Positions 1 through 5,095 of a stretch of DNA of 6,332 nucleotides are shown here, piece by piece (within the stretch, counting starts at the first letter, position 1; every line of letters starts with the position of its first letter). The notes under the pieces are model-generated. The model was not told the origin of the DNA. It ran no database searches and was given only the letters and a program-made list of their open reading frames with translations. Source of the stretch: Bacteroidota bacterium (lineage in GTDB: Bacteria > Bacteroidota > Bacteroidia > Chitinophagales > UBA10324); the NCBI GenBank assembly GCA_003455275.1, contig DMRR01000214.1:1-6332 (forward strand), written 5' to 3'. The position numbers were made by a program, and so were the translations under genes.

Positions 1-47
1 ATAATGATGGTGCAGTGAAAAGGACAAACGCAACTAGATTTGATTCC

Positions 48-257
48 ATGAAAGAAAATGAAAAAATCATTGCAGCATTTATTGCAGGCGCTGTGATAGG
101 CGGAGCAATCGCCTGGTTTCTTACCTCAGATAAAAAAGAGGAAATGATAAGCGACCTTAAAAGCACAGCTGACAGAGTGAAAAAAGAATTTGGAGAAGTG
201 ATTGATAAAGGAAGAAAGGTGATGGAAGATTTCGCTGTTAACAACAATGAAAAATGA
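48..257 (+). CDS. YtxH domain-containing small membrane protein
   Basis: A 69-residue protein when read from the ATG at 48. It has one glycine/alanine-rich membrane span (about residues 7-26, IIAAFIAGAVIGGAIAWFLT), then a charged helical tail with Lys/Glu spacing suggesting an amphipathic helix or coiled coil (residues 28-69). This is the YtxH (PF12732-like) layout: a short N-terminus, a span with GAVIGG-type small residues, and a cytoplasmic helical tail. The frame is also open upstream, through a GTG at 15, to the window edge, but family members normally begin a few residues before the span, which favours 48. The gene sits 12 bases before the holin-family gene and is probably cotranscribed with it. 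YtxH proteins are linked to general stress in Bacillus; their biochemical role is unknown. The family call is by pattern recognition only. Confidence 0.75.
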   Translation: MKENEKIIAAFIAGAVIGGAIAWFLTSDKKEEMISDLKSTADRVKKEFGEVIDKGRKVMEDFAVNNNEK

Positions 258-269
258 ATCTAAGAAAAT

Positions 270-635
270 ATGAATGAAGCAAGAGAACATCTGGATGAGT
301 TAAAAGAACTGGCGACAGATTACATAGAGAGCCGCATCGAACTGGTAAAACTAAAAGCGACAGAAAAAGTATCGCGCGTGATTGGAGTTTTTCTGACCTT
401 GATGATTTTAGTAATCATTTTCTTTTTAGTACTGATAGCAGTATCAATTGTAGCGGGTGCTTATTTGAATTCGGTAATGAGCAGTCAGTATGCAGGTTTC
501 TTACTGGTAGCCGGTGTTTACTGCTTCGCTCTTTTTATTTTATTAGTGAAAAGAAAAAGTGTTGAACAATTTTTTATGAGCCAGGTGATTCGTACAATTT
601 ATAAGAATGATGATACTGAAACCGGTGGCAGTTAA
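270..635 (+). CDS. Phage holin family (DUF1469/YqjE-like) membrane protein
   Basis: A 121-residue protein. Residues 1-36 form a charged amphipathic helix (AREHLDELKELATDYIESRI and on). They are followed by a long hydrophobic segment (about 37-66) and a second span (about 75-93), then a short basic/polar tail. An N-terminal helix followed by two spans is the usual form of the Phage_holin_3_6 / YqjE superfamily (PF07332). Despite the name, these are chromosomal inner-membrane proteins in most Bacteroidota, and no lysis genes are nearby. The start is ATG 12 bases after the YtxH stop, so the two are probably one transcription unit. The exact function is unknown; a membrane or envelope-stress role is inferred from the usual company of YtxH and CsbD-type genes. 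Confidence 0.85.
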   Translation: MNEAREHLDELKELATDYIESRIELVKLKATEKVSRVIGVFLTLMILVIIFFLVLIAVSIVAGAYLNSVMSSQYAGFLLVAGVYCFALFILLVKRKSVEQFFMSQVIRTIYKNDDTETGGS

Positions 636-658
636 TTCTTAATTGTGGATCTTAAGAA
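636..658 (+). other. AT-rich hairpin directly after the holin-family stop codon
   Basis: TTCTTAA at 636-642 and TTAAGAA at 652-658 form a perfect 7-bp stem around a 9-base loop, beginning at the first base after the TAA stop. There is no U tract after it, so it is at best a 3'-end stabilising or weak termination structure. With so few G-C pairs it could also be chance. Confidence 0.3.
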
Positions 659-673
659 AGGCGATAACATTTG

Positions 674-700
674 AAGGGGCGTTATTTTAAGTCTCCCCTT
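674..700 (+). terminator. Possible terminator after the YtxH/holin pair
   Basis: AAGGGG (674-679) pairs with CCCCTT (695-700) around a 15-base loop. It is the only GC-rich inverted repeat in the gap between the holin-family gene and the next ORF. A proper U tract is missing (AATATG follows) and the loop is long, so termination here is uncertain. Confidence 0.35.
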
Positions 701-801
701 AATATGAACAGTTTAAAAATAGAGTTCAGAAAAAAAACAGGGCAAAAAAGTTTAGATGGCTGCATCGAATAATTACACTTATATATAGCAATTAAATTTC
801 A

Positions 802-833
802 TTTCTTTGAACCTGTAAACCACCACAAAGAAA
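802..833 (+). promoter_or_regulatory. Inverted repeat just before the start codon at 837
   Basis: TTTCTTTG (802-809) and CAAAGAAA (826-833) are perfect 8-base inverted repeats separated by 16 bases. The right arm ends three bases before the ATG. In RNA this would place a hairpin over the ribosome-landing region; in DNA it could be an operator. The A/T-rich composition makes chance pairing possible. Confidence 0.3.
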
Positions 834-836
834 AAA

Positions 837-1169
837 ATGTATACACAGGTAACTGATTACAAAACTTTATTACAAGAAAAACAAAGGCTCGAGGCTCATA
901 TCCTGGATACCGAAAAAAGATTGAAAAGCAAATGGCGCGATTTGCGGAATCATTACCCTGAAATGATTTTGAAACCAATTCTTCCTTTCAGTGACAGAAC
1001 AAATGACAAGGTTTTCGGATGGATGGAATGGGTAAATGATTTTCTGTTCAACCGATTTTTGGGCAAAGAAGAAATGGGTATTAAGAGTGAAGCTGCAAAA
1101 TTTATTGTTCGCCTTGCGCAGGTTTATTTTGTTCGGACAATAACAAAATTTTTTCAAAGGAAAAAATAG
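837..1169 (+). CDS. Conserved-looking hypothetical protein with N-terminal coiled coil
   Basis: A 110-residue protein I do not recognise. Residues 5-36 (KTLLQEKQRLEAHI and onward) read as a charged coiled-coil helix. A middle segment has several Pro and Trp residues (ILPFSDR, GWMEWVNDF). The C-terminal half is helical (about residues 80-106) and ends in a basic tail, FFQRKK. There is no signal peptide and no clear transmembrane span, so it is probably cytoplasmic or membrane-peripheral. It follows the YtxH and holin-family genes on the same strand after a 201-base gap holding hairpins, so it is functionally near them but may have its own promoter. The antisense ORF covering most of it lacks any protein-like pattern. 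The ATG at 837 follows an A-rich stretch typical of Bacteroidota starts. Coding status is likely; function is unknown. Confidence 0.78.
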   Translation: MYTQVTDYKTLLQEKQRLEAHILDTEKRLKSKWRDLRNHYPEMILKPILPFSDRTNDKVFGWMEWVNDFLFNRFLGKEEMGIKSEAAKFIVRLAQVYFVRTITKFFQRKK

Positions 1170-1177
1170 TCTTTCTT

Positions 1178-1191
1178 AAGTTTTAAAACTT
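1178..1191. terminator. Palindrome between convergent genes, possible weak bidirectional terminator
   Basis: AAGTTTTAAAACTT is a perfect 14-base palindrome in the 68-base gap between the gene ending at 1169 (+) and the one ending at 1238 (-). TTTATAAA follows on the plus side. It is AT-only apart from one G-C pair per arm and leaves no proper loop, so terminator function is only suggested by its position. Confidence 0.28.
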
Positions 1192-1237
1192 TTATAAACT
1201 AAATCTTCAGCTTAACCTAAATGCAGCAGGCTTCTGA

Positions 1238-1645
1238 TTAATTTTTCCTGACTTTTACTGAAGAAGATGTAATGAGGTAATCATTGTCATCATAAACATA
1301 TACTTTGTATGTTCCCTCATCATAAAAAGTCACTTCTTTCCAAAACCAATTGTAGTCCGGCTCTATTTCCTGCCGTATAGTATTATCAAACTGTTCGCTG
1401 CCATCGCTCGATAATTTGTAGATATCATAGTTTACATAATAGCTCCGCGCCTCGTAAGGCAACTTAACCAGGAAATCAAAGTAGCCGCCATTATTACCAA
1501 TAATGAATGCGTTGCTCTGATTAACAGGTGCTCCGCTCTGATCAACTGACTCGCAGAAGTAAATAGTTTGCGCACTTGTGCCCACAGCAATGCTGAGAAA
1601 AATAAATAGAGAGAATGTCTGAATCGAAAATTTTTTAAGGCTCAT
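1238..1645 (-). CDS. Small secreted protein of unknown function
   Basis: A 135-residue protein with a clear Sec signal peptide: basic start (MSLKK), hydrophobic core about residues 11-22, and cleavage predicted after TSA (residue 25), leaving Gln at the mature N-terminus, as is common in Bacteroidota. There is no lipobox Cys at the cleavage site, so it is periplasmic or exported rather than a lipoprotein. The mature part (about 110 residues) is rich in Tyr, Phe, Val and Asp with alternating hydrophobic strands (GGYFDFLVKLPY, YYVNYDIYKL, WFWKEVTFYDEGTYKVYVYD) and ends in SSSVKVRKN. This looks like a small all-beta, Ig-like sandwich. It carries one Cys (residue 31), so no internal disulfide is possible. 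It is the last of up to three minus-strand ORFs and starts 30 bases after the 55-codon ORF. I cannot assign a function. Confidence 0.8.
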   Translation of the reverse strand: MSLKKFSIQTFSLFIFLSIAVGTSAQTIYFCESVDQSGAPVNQSNAFIIGNNGGYFDFLVKLPYEARSYYVNYDIYKLSSDGSEQFDNTIRQEIEPDYNWFWKEVTFYDEGTYKVYVYDDNDYLITSSSVKVRKN

Positions 1646-1675
1646 ATTGATGAAAATTTTAATCTGTCAATTTGT

Positions 1676-1843
1676 TTAGAAATGAAAATTCTTTCTGAGG
1701 TGTAACAAACTTTCTATCGGATGTCGCATCGCAAAACGAAGATTCTTCCATCCCTTTTGGCCAAGTTTGCGGGGATTAATTTCATGTGCTGTAAGCAACA
1801 GCAAAGCGAGAATGCAAATGCGGATGATTAGTGTAAGAGACAT
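1676..1843 (-). CDS. Candidate 55-residue hydrophobic/cationic small protein
   Basis: A short ORF with ATG at 1843 and TAA at 1678-1676. The N-terminus is strongly hydrophobic (LTLIIRICILALLLLTAH, residues 3-20), suggesting a signal anchor or signal peptide. The remaining 35 residues are very basic (INPRKLGQKGWKNLRFAMRH, then IESLLHLRKNF). The start lies inside the 3' end of the upstream ORF (16-base overlap), which would suit translational coupling, and the stop is 30 bases before the next secreted-protein gene. If real, it may be a membrane peptide with a positively charged tail. No family is recognised, and an ORF this short can arise by chance. Confidence 0.35.
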   Translation of the reverse strand: MSLTLIIRICILALLLLTAHEINPRKLGQKGWKNLRFAMRHPIESLLHLRKNFHF

Positions 1844-2202
1844 GGATTAGAAAATTTATTTTGGTTAAAAAAAACTGCTCGCTCGGCAATGCCCCAGGTA
1901 GTGACAGCTATATCCAAATTAAAGCAGAAGCTCATAGTTCGGGTGCTGATCTTCACTCGTTGAATTCGCATCACATAAAGCATTAAACTATATGCAGGAT
2001 TTGAATGATTTTCACTGAGGCTAATTTTTCCGCAAGGAGAAAAATCGTGCTGAGCATGCTTAAACAATAGAGAATGATTGCCGGACTTTGAATAATTAAC
2101 AGGCTCAGAATTACAAGTTAATTTCCCTCTCATTGCTTGGGCATGCAGTGCACTATTGAATGCCGGAAATACTGTTAAGAAAAAAATGAACACGAACTTC
2201 AT
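1828..2202 (-). CDS. Candidate secreted protein, unrecognised, possibly frameshifted
   Basis: A 124-residue ORF whose N-terminus is a convincing signal peptide: MK, a hydrophobic core (FVFIFFLTVF), and cleavage after LHA (residue 21), leaving Gln, the same pattern as the secreted protein downstream. A promoter-like TACTTTTG box lies just upstream on this strand. The mature part (Cys30, Cys57, many His/Ser/Asn) matches no family I know. After about residue 71 the composition turns basic and less natural. A -1 frame over 1987-1919 reads an acidic, more protein-like tail (DANSTSEDQHPNYELLL) and then stops, so a frameshift or sequencing indel near 1988 is possible. The signal peptide and promoter favour a real gene. 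The full extent and integrity are uncertain; it may be a decayed gene. Confidence 0.45.
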   Translation of the reverse strand: MKFVFIFFLTVFPAFNSALHAQAMRGKLTCNSEPVNYSKSGNHSLLFKHAQHDFSPCGKISLSENHSNPAYSLMLYVMRIQRVKISTRTMSFCFNLDIAVTTWGIAERAVFFNQNKFSNPCLLH

Positions 2203-2221
2203 AATTGTTTTTAGGTGAAAC

Positions 2222-2254
2222 CAAAAGTATTGGCCTGCCGCAGCGTGGTGCGAA
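2222..2254 (-). promoter_or_regulatory. Candidate Bacteroidota promoter for the minus-strand ORF group
   Basis: On the minus strand TACTTTTG (2229-2222) matches the -7 box TAnnTTTG exactly. TTCG (2254-2251), one base off the -33 TTTG, lies 21 bases upstream. The start codon at 2202 is about 20 bases downstream of the box, giving a short leader. The -33 match is imperfect. Confidence 0.45.
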
Positions 2255-2262
2255 ATCTTCGT

Positions 2263-2272
2263 TAAGCGCTTA
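2263..2272. repeat. Perfect 10-base palindrome TAAGCGCTTA
   Basis: TAAGCGCTTA lies about nine bases upstream of the minus-strand -33 candidate. Its position in a divergent intergenic region suits a protein-binding site. No known operator is recognised, and 10-base palindromes are not rare. Confidence 0.3.
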
Positions 2273-2281
2273 TATTATCAC

Positions 2282-2302
2282 GATGAAATAATTTATTTCA
2301 TC
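2282..2302. repeat. Perfect 21-base palindrome in the divergent intergenic region
   Basis: Two 10-base arms, GATGAAATAA and TTATTTCATC, flank a single central T, and TTTT follows on the plus side (2303-2306). As RNA it would fold into a 7-bp or longer stem with an AT-rich loop. As DNA it is a good dimer-binding operator shape. No gene ends just before it on either strand, so an operator reading is more natural than a terminator. Confidence 0.45.
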
Positions 2303-2363
2303 TTTTATAAACTGAAAAAAAATAAAAGCAAAAGGATTGAAAATGTGGCATTATGCTCCAACA

Positions 2364-2377
2364 AACAAAATTTTGTT
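2364..2377. repeat. 14-base palindrome upstream of the lepB promoter
   Basis: AACAAAATTTTGTT is perfectly palindromic and ends nine bases before the candidate lepB -33 element. It could be an operator or simply a curved A/T tract that assists the promoter. Confidence 0.3.
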
Positions 2378-2386
2378 AGAAAGTAA

Positions 2387-2418
2387 TTGAAAGGAGTGGG
2401 GCTGAAAAAATACTTTTG
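2387..2418 (+). promoter_or_regulatory. Candidate Bacteroidota promoter for lepB
   Basis: TTG at 2387-2389 and TACTTTTG at 2411-2418 are separated by 21 bases, agreeing with the Bacteroidota housekeeping consensus TTTG/TTG, 19-21 bases, TAnnTTTG. This predicts a start near 2424 and a leader of about 74 bases before the lepB ATG. The 8-base palindrome TGGCGCCA (2417-2424) overlaps the predicted start point. Confidence 0.55.
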
Positions 2419-2497
2419 GCGCCATGCAATATTTTTTTCTTTTGGTCATTATACATACTTCTTTTTTAGAAAATATTTAAATCCCACATCCTAAAGC

Positions 2498-3580
2498 ATG
2501 AATTGGAAATTCTGGAGAAAAAGTGCTACCCGCAAATCAAAAACGCGCGAGTGGATTGAGGCACTTGTATTTGCTGTAATAGCTGCAACACTTATCCGCA
2601 CTTTTGCTATTGAAGCATACACCATTCCTACACCATCTATGGAGAAATCATTATTGGTTGGTGATTTTCTTTTTGTAAGTAAAATGCATTATGGCGCCAG
2701 AACACCCATGACGCTTCTTAGTTTCCCGTTTGCACACAACACCATGCCATTGATTGGAGGTAAATCATACCTAGAGTGGATTGAACTTGGTTATCATCGC
2801 ATTCCCGGTTTTACACACATTAAGAACAATGATGTTGTAGTCTTTAACTATCCAATGGAAGATTTTCGTCCGGTTGACAAGCGTGAGAATTATATAAAAC
2901 GATGCATTGCAATTCCCGGCGACACGCTTAAGATAACCAATGGAGATGTTTATGTAAACGGAAAGAAAAACTGGGAAGCTCCTGCTGCACAGGAAGAATA
3001 TGCGGTTTATACTGACGGTACTTTAATCAGCTCTGATCTCCTGAATAAGCTGGAAGTAACTCAGGTATCAGTCAACACAGGTGTATATAGATTGATGATG
3101 ACTACAATGGCAGCTGACACACTTCGGAAGTTATCGAATGTAAAAAGTGTTCAGCGATTTTATCTTGATGCAAACCCAACTCCTGAAACTCTTTTTCCAA
3201 CCGACCCGAAAAACTTTCCCTGGAATATCGATAACTACGGGCCGATTGTAATTCCGAAAGCAGGTGTTCCAGTTAATCTGACTATAAATAATATTGCGCT
3301 TTATGCACGGCTGATTAATATTTACGAGCACCATAAACTGGAATTGCGCGGAGATAAAATTTTTATTGACGGAAAAGAATCTACTTCTTATACTCCTGCA
3401 ATGGATTATTACTGGATGATGGGTGATAACCGTCACAATAGCCTCGACTCACGCTTCTGGGGATTTGTTCCCGAAGATCATATTGTAGGTAAGGCATGGT
3501 TTATCTGGATGAGCTGGAATACTGATGGAAGCTGGTTCAGCAAAATCCGCTGGAGCAGAATTTTCAATGGCATCAGGTAA
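2498..3580 (+). CDS. lepB: Signal peptidase I
   Basis: A 360-residue inner-membrane serine protease of family S26 that removes Sec signal peptides from exported proteins on the periplasmic side. Residues 1-18 are basic and cytoplasmic, and residues 19-39 form one membrane span. Box B follows with the nucleophile Ser47 ([14 protein letters not shown]). [10 protein letters not shown] (110-119) is box [10 protein letters not shown] (134-142) is box D and carries the general-base Lys134. [11 protein letters not shown] (309-319) is box E. All catalytic residues are present. About 165 residues separate boxes D and E, much longer than in E. coli-type minimal enzymes; this enlargement is usual for Bacteroidota LepB. 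The ATG at 2498 places the basic start and the span as expected. The gene stands alone, with its own promoter candidate upstream and a hairpin after its stop. Confidence 0.95.
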   Translation: MNWKFWRKSATRKSKTREWIEALVFAVIAATLIRTFAIEAYTIPTPSMEKSLLVGDFLFVSKMHYGARTPMTLLSFPFAHNTMPLIGGKSYLEWIELGYHRIPGFTHIKNNDVVVFNYPMEDFRPVDKRENYIKRCIAIPGDTLKITNGDVYVNGKKNWEAPAAQEEYAVYTDGTLISSDLLNKLEVTQVSVNTGVYRLMMTTMAADTLRKLSNVKSVQRFYLDANPTPETLFPTDPKNFPWNIDNYGPIVIPKAGVPVNLTINNIALYARLINIYEHHKLELRGDKIFIDGKESTSYTPAMDYYWMMGDNRHNSLDSRFWGFVPEDHIVGKAWFIWMSWNTDGSWFSKIRWSRIFNGIR

Positions 3581-3614
3581 GGGATTATTTCCTTTTCTAT
3601 TAGTTTTTGAATTC

Positions 3615-3640
3615 GGCAGTACCTGGAAATAAGTACTGCC
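3615..3640 (+). terminator. Hairpin downstream of lepB, probable 3'-end structure
   Basis: GGCAGTAC (3615-3622) and GTACTGCC (3633-3640) form a perfect 8-bp stem around a 10-base loop, 35 bases after the lepB stop. No U run follows (AGACTAATC), so it is not a textbook intrinsic terminator. Its position and stem strength still suggest a transcript end or stability element. Confidence 0.45.
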
Positions 3641-3687
3641 AGACTAATCAGGCTCACTCCACTTTTCAAATTATCCTGATTACAAAT

Positions 3688-3718
3688 CAATCAGTCAGTT
3701 GATGCATTGAACTGATTG
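3688..3718 (+). promoter_or_regulatory. Hairpin in the leader of rimO with two competing pairings
   Basis: CAATCAGT (3688-3695) pairs perfectly with ACTGATTG (3711-3718). TCAGTT (3695-3700) can instead pair with AACTGA (3710-3715) in a tighter hairpin. The two use the same 3' strand and exclude each other. The element lies 27 bases before the chosen rimO ATG and shows it is leader rather than coding DNA. Regulatory function is speculative. Confidence 0.35.
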
Positions 3719-3745
3719 TATCATTTATTTGCGCGCCTTAATTCA

Positions 3746-5056
3746 ATGCGCACAAAAACTCTTCGCAAGCCCCGCGTTCATGTAGTTACACTCGGGTGCA
3801 GTAAAAACACTGTTGACTCTGAAATTATGATGGGTCAGCTGCGCGCGAACAACTATGAAGTTGCGCACGACAACGACAACGATGACAGCCCGGTTGTGAT
3901 CATCAATACTTGCGGATTCATTGACACTGCAAAGCAGGAAAGCATCAACACCATTCTTGAATTCAGTGAGCACAAGCGCGAAGGAAAAATTGATAAGCTG
4001 ATCGTGACAGGATGTTTGAGCCAGCGCTATCGTGATGAGTTGAAAGAGGAAATGAAGGAAGTGGACAATTGGTTCGGCACTTCAGAACTTCCCCGATTGC
4101 TCAAAACACTGAAGGCAGATTACAAGCACGAACTCGTAGGTGAAAGATTGCTCACCACTCCTGCACATTATGCTTATGTAAAAATCTCCGAGGGTTGCAA
4201 CCGCACTTGTTCATTCTGTGCTATTCCGCTGATGCGCGGTGCTCATGTGAGCAAACCGATTGAAATGATTGAAGAAGAGATCAGGAATTTAGTGAAGCGT
4301 GGTGTAAAAGAATTTTTGCTCATCGCACAAGAGCTGACTTATTACGGACTGGACATATACAAGGAAAGAAAATTAAAGGAACTGCTGCTCCGTATTTCAG
4401 ATATAGAAGGAGTGGAGTGGATCCGATTGCACTATGCGTATCCGAATAAATTCCCGACAGAAATTCTTGAAGTGATGCGAAACCGAAAAAATATCTGCAA
4501 GTATCTCGACATTCCTTTTCAGCATATCAGCGATCCGATATTGAAAGCGATGAAGCGGCAGACGGACAAAAATGAAATCACGCAGCTCATTAAAACTATA
4601 CGCGCTGAAGTTCCGGGTATTGCATTGCGCACCACCATATTGGTTGGATTTCCCGGAGAGAAAAAGGAACACTTTGATGAACTCGTAGATTTTGTGAAAG
4701 AGATTGAATTCGATCGACTCGGTGTGTTCACTTACTCGCACGAAGAAGGAACTACAGGATTTGAATTGAAGGATGATGTGAGTACTGTCACAAAAAAGAA
4801 ACGCGCGCAGCAACTAATGGATGTTCAACAGGAAATCTCAAGAAGGAAAAATGAAAACAAGATTGGTAATACCTATCGCGTGCTGATTGACCGAAAGGAA
4901 GGCGACTACTTTGTCGGAAGAACAGAATCTGATTCTCCGGAGATAGATAATGAAGTGTTGATTAATGCAACTGACACTTACCTGCGCGTTGGAGATTTTA
5001 CAGATATAAAAATTACAGATGCTGAAGAGTTTGATCTCTTCGGTGAAATGATTTAG
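3746..5056 (+). CDS. rimO: Ribosomal protein S12 methylthiotransferase
   Basis: A 436-residue radical-SAM enzyme that adds a methylthio group to the conserved aspartate of ribosomal protein S12, using two iron-sulfur clusters. The N-terminal UPF0004/MTTase domain has its three cluster cysteines: Cys18 (TLGCSKN), Cys56 (INTCGF) and Cys90 (VTGCLSQRY). The radical-SAM core carries Cys151, Cys155 and Cys158 (EGCNRTCSFCAIP). A C-terminal TRAM domain covers about residues 372-436 (RVLIDRKEGDYFVGRTESDS). TLGCSKN with an acidic TRAM domain distinguishes RimO from the tRNA enzyme MiaB. Reading could also begin at a TTG at 3716, but the ATG at 3746 gives MRTKTLRKPRVHVV, a normal family start. Length is typical. 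It converges on mltG with a 38-base gap. No frameshift or missing residue is seen. Confidence 0.95.
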   Translation: MRTKTLRKPRVHVVTLGCSKNTVDSEIMMGQLRANNYEVAHDNDNDDSPVVIINTCGFIDTAKQESINTILEFSEHKREGKIDKLIVTGCLSQRYRDELKEEMKEVDNWFGTSELPRLLKTLKADYKHELVGERLLTTPAHYAYVKISEGCNRTCSFCAIPLMRGAHVSKPIEMIEEEIRNLVKRGVKEFLLIAQELTYYGLDIYKERKLKELLLRISDIEGVEWIRLHYAYPNKFPTEILEVMRNRKNICKYLDIPFQHISDPILKAMKRQTDKNEITQLIKTIRAEVPGIALRTTILVGFPGEKKEHFDELVDFVKEIEFDRLGVFTYSHEEGTTGFELKDDVSTVTKKKRAQQLMDVQQEISRRKNENKIGNTYRVLIDRKEGDYFVGRTESDSPEIDNEVLINATDTYLRVGDFTDIKITDAEEFDLFGEMI

Positions 5057-5061
5057 AACTT

Positions 5062-5095
5062 AAATCATAATTCAAAAAATCAAAATTCATAATTC
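5062..5095. repeat. Short AT-rich near-direct repeat between convergent rimO and mltG
   Basis: AAATCATAATTC (5062-5073) is followed by AAATTCATAATTC (5083-5095), nearly the same unit at a 21-base offset. It fills the gap between the two stop codons and touches the mltG stop. I see no hairpin terminator here. Such AATTCATAATTC-like strings are low-complexity spacer. Confidence 0.4.

Noticed and set aside
1..18. A reading frame ending in TGA at 16-18 that might be the tail of an upstream gene
   Set aside because: Only five codons are visible, too few to support a call; the YtxH frame is also open here, so the left edge cannot be resolved.
35..42. TAGATTTG, a match to the Bacteroidota -7 promoter box, just before the ATG at 48
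   Set aside because: Only five bases separate it from the start codon and no -33 element is visible about 20 bases upstream, so it is probably chance.
145..308. Large spacing between LepB boxes D and E (numbers here are lepB residue positions, not bases)
   Set aside because: An enlarged region between these boxes is normal for Bacteroidota signal peptidase I, so it is not a novel insertion.
270..635. Reading the holin-family gene as evidence for a prophage
   Set aside because: The two-span PF07332-type protein is a common chromosomal gene in Bacteroidota, and no lysin, tail, integrase or attachment site is nearby.
870..1157. 95-residue minus-strand ORF opposite the 837-1169 gene
   Set aside because: It lies fully antisense to a better ORF, has no recognisable pattern and a Cys/Phe/Asn-rich composition typical of shadow frames.
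4397..4813. 138-residue minus-strand ORF inside rimO
   Set aside because: rimO is intact with all motifs on the other strand; this and the other antisense frames over lepB and rimO read as shadows.
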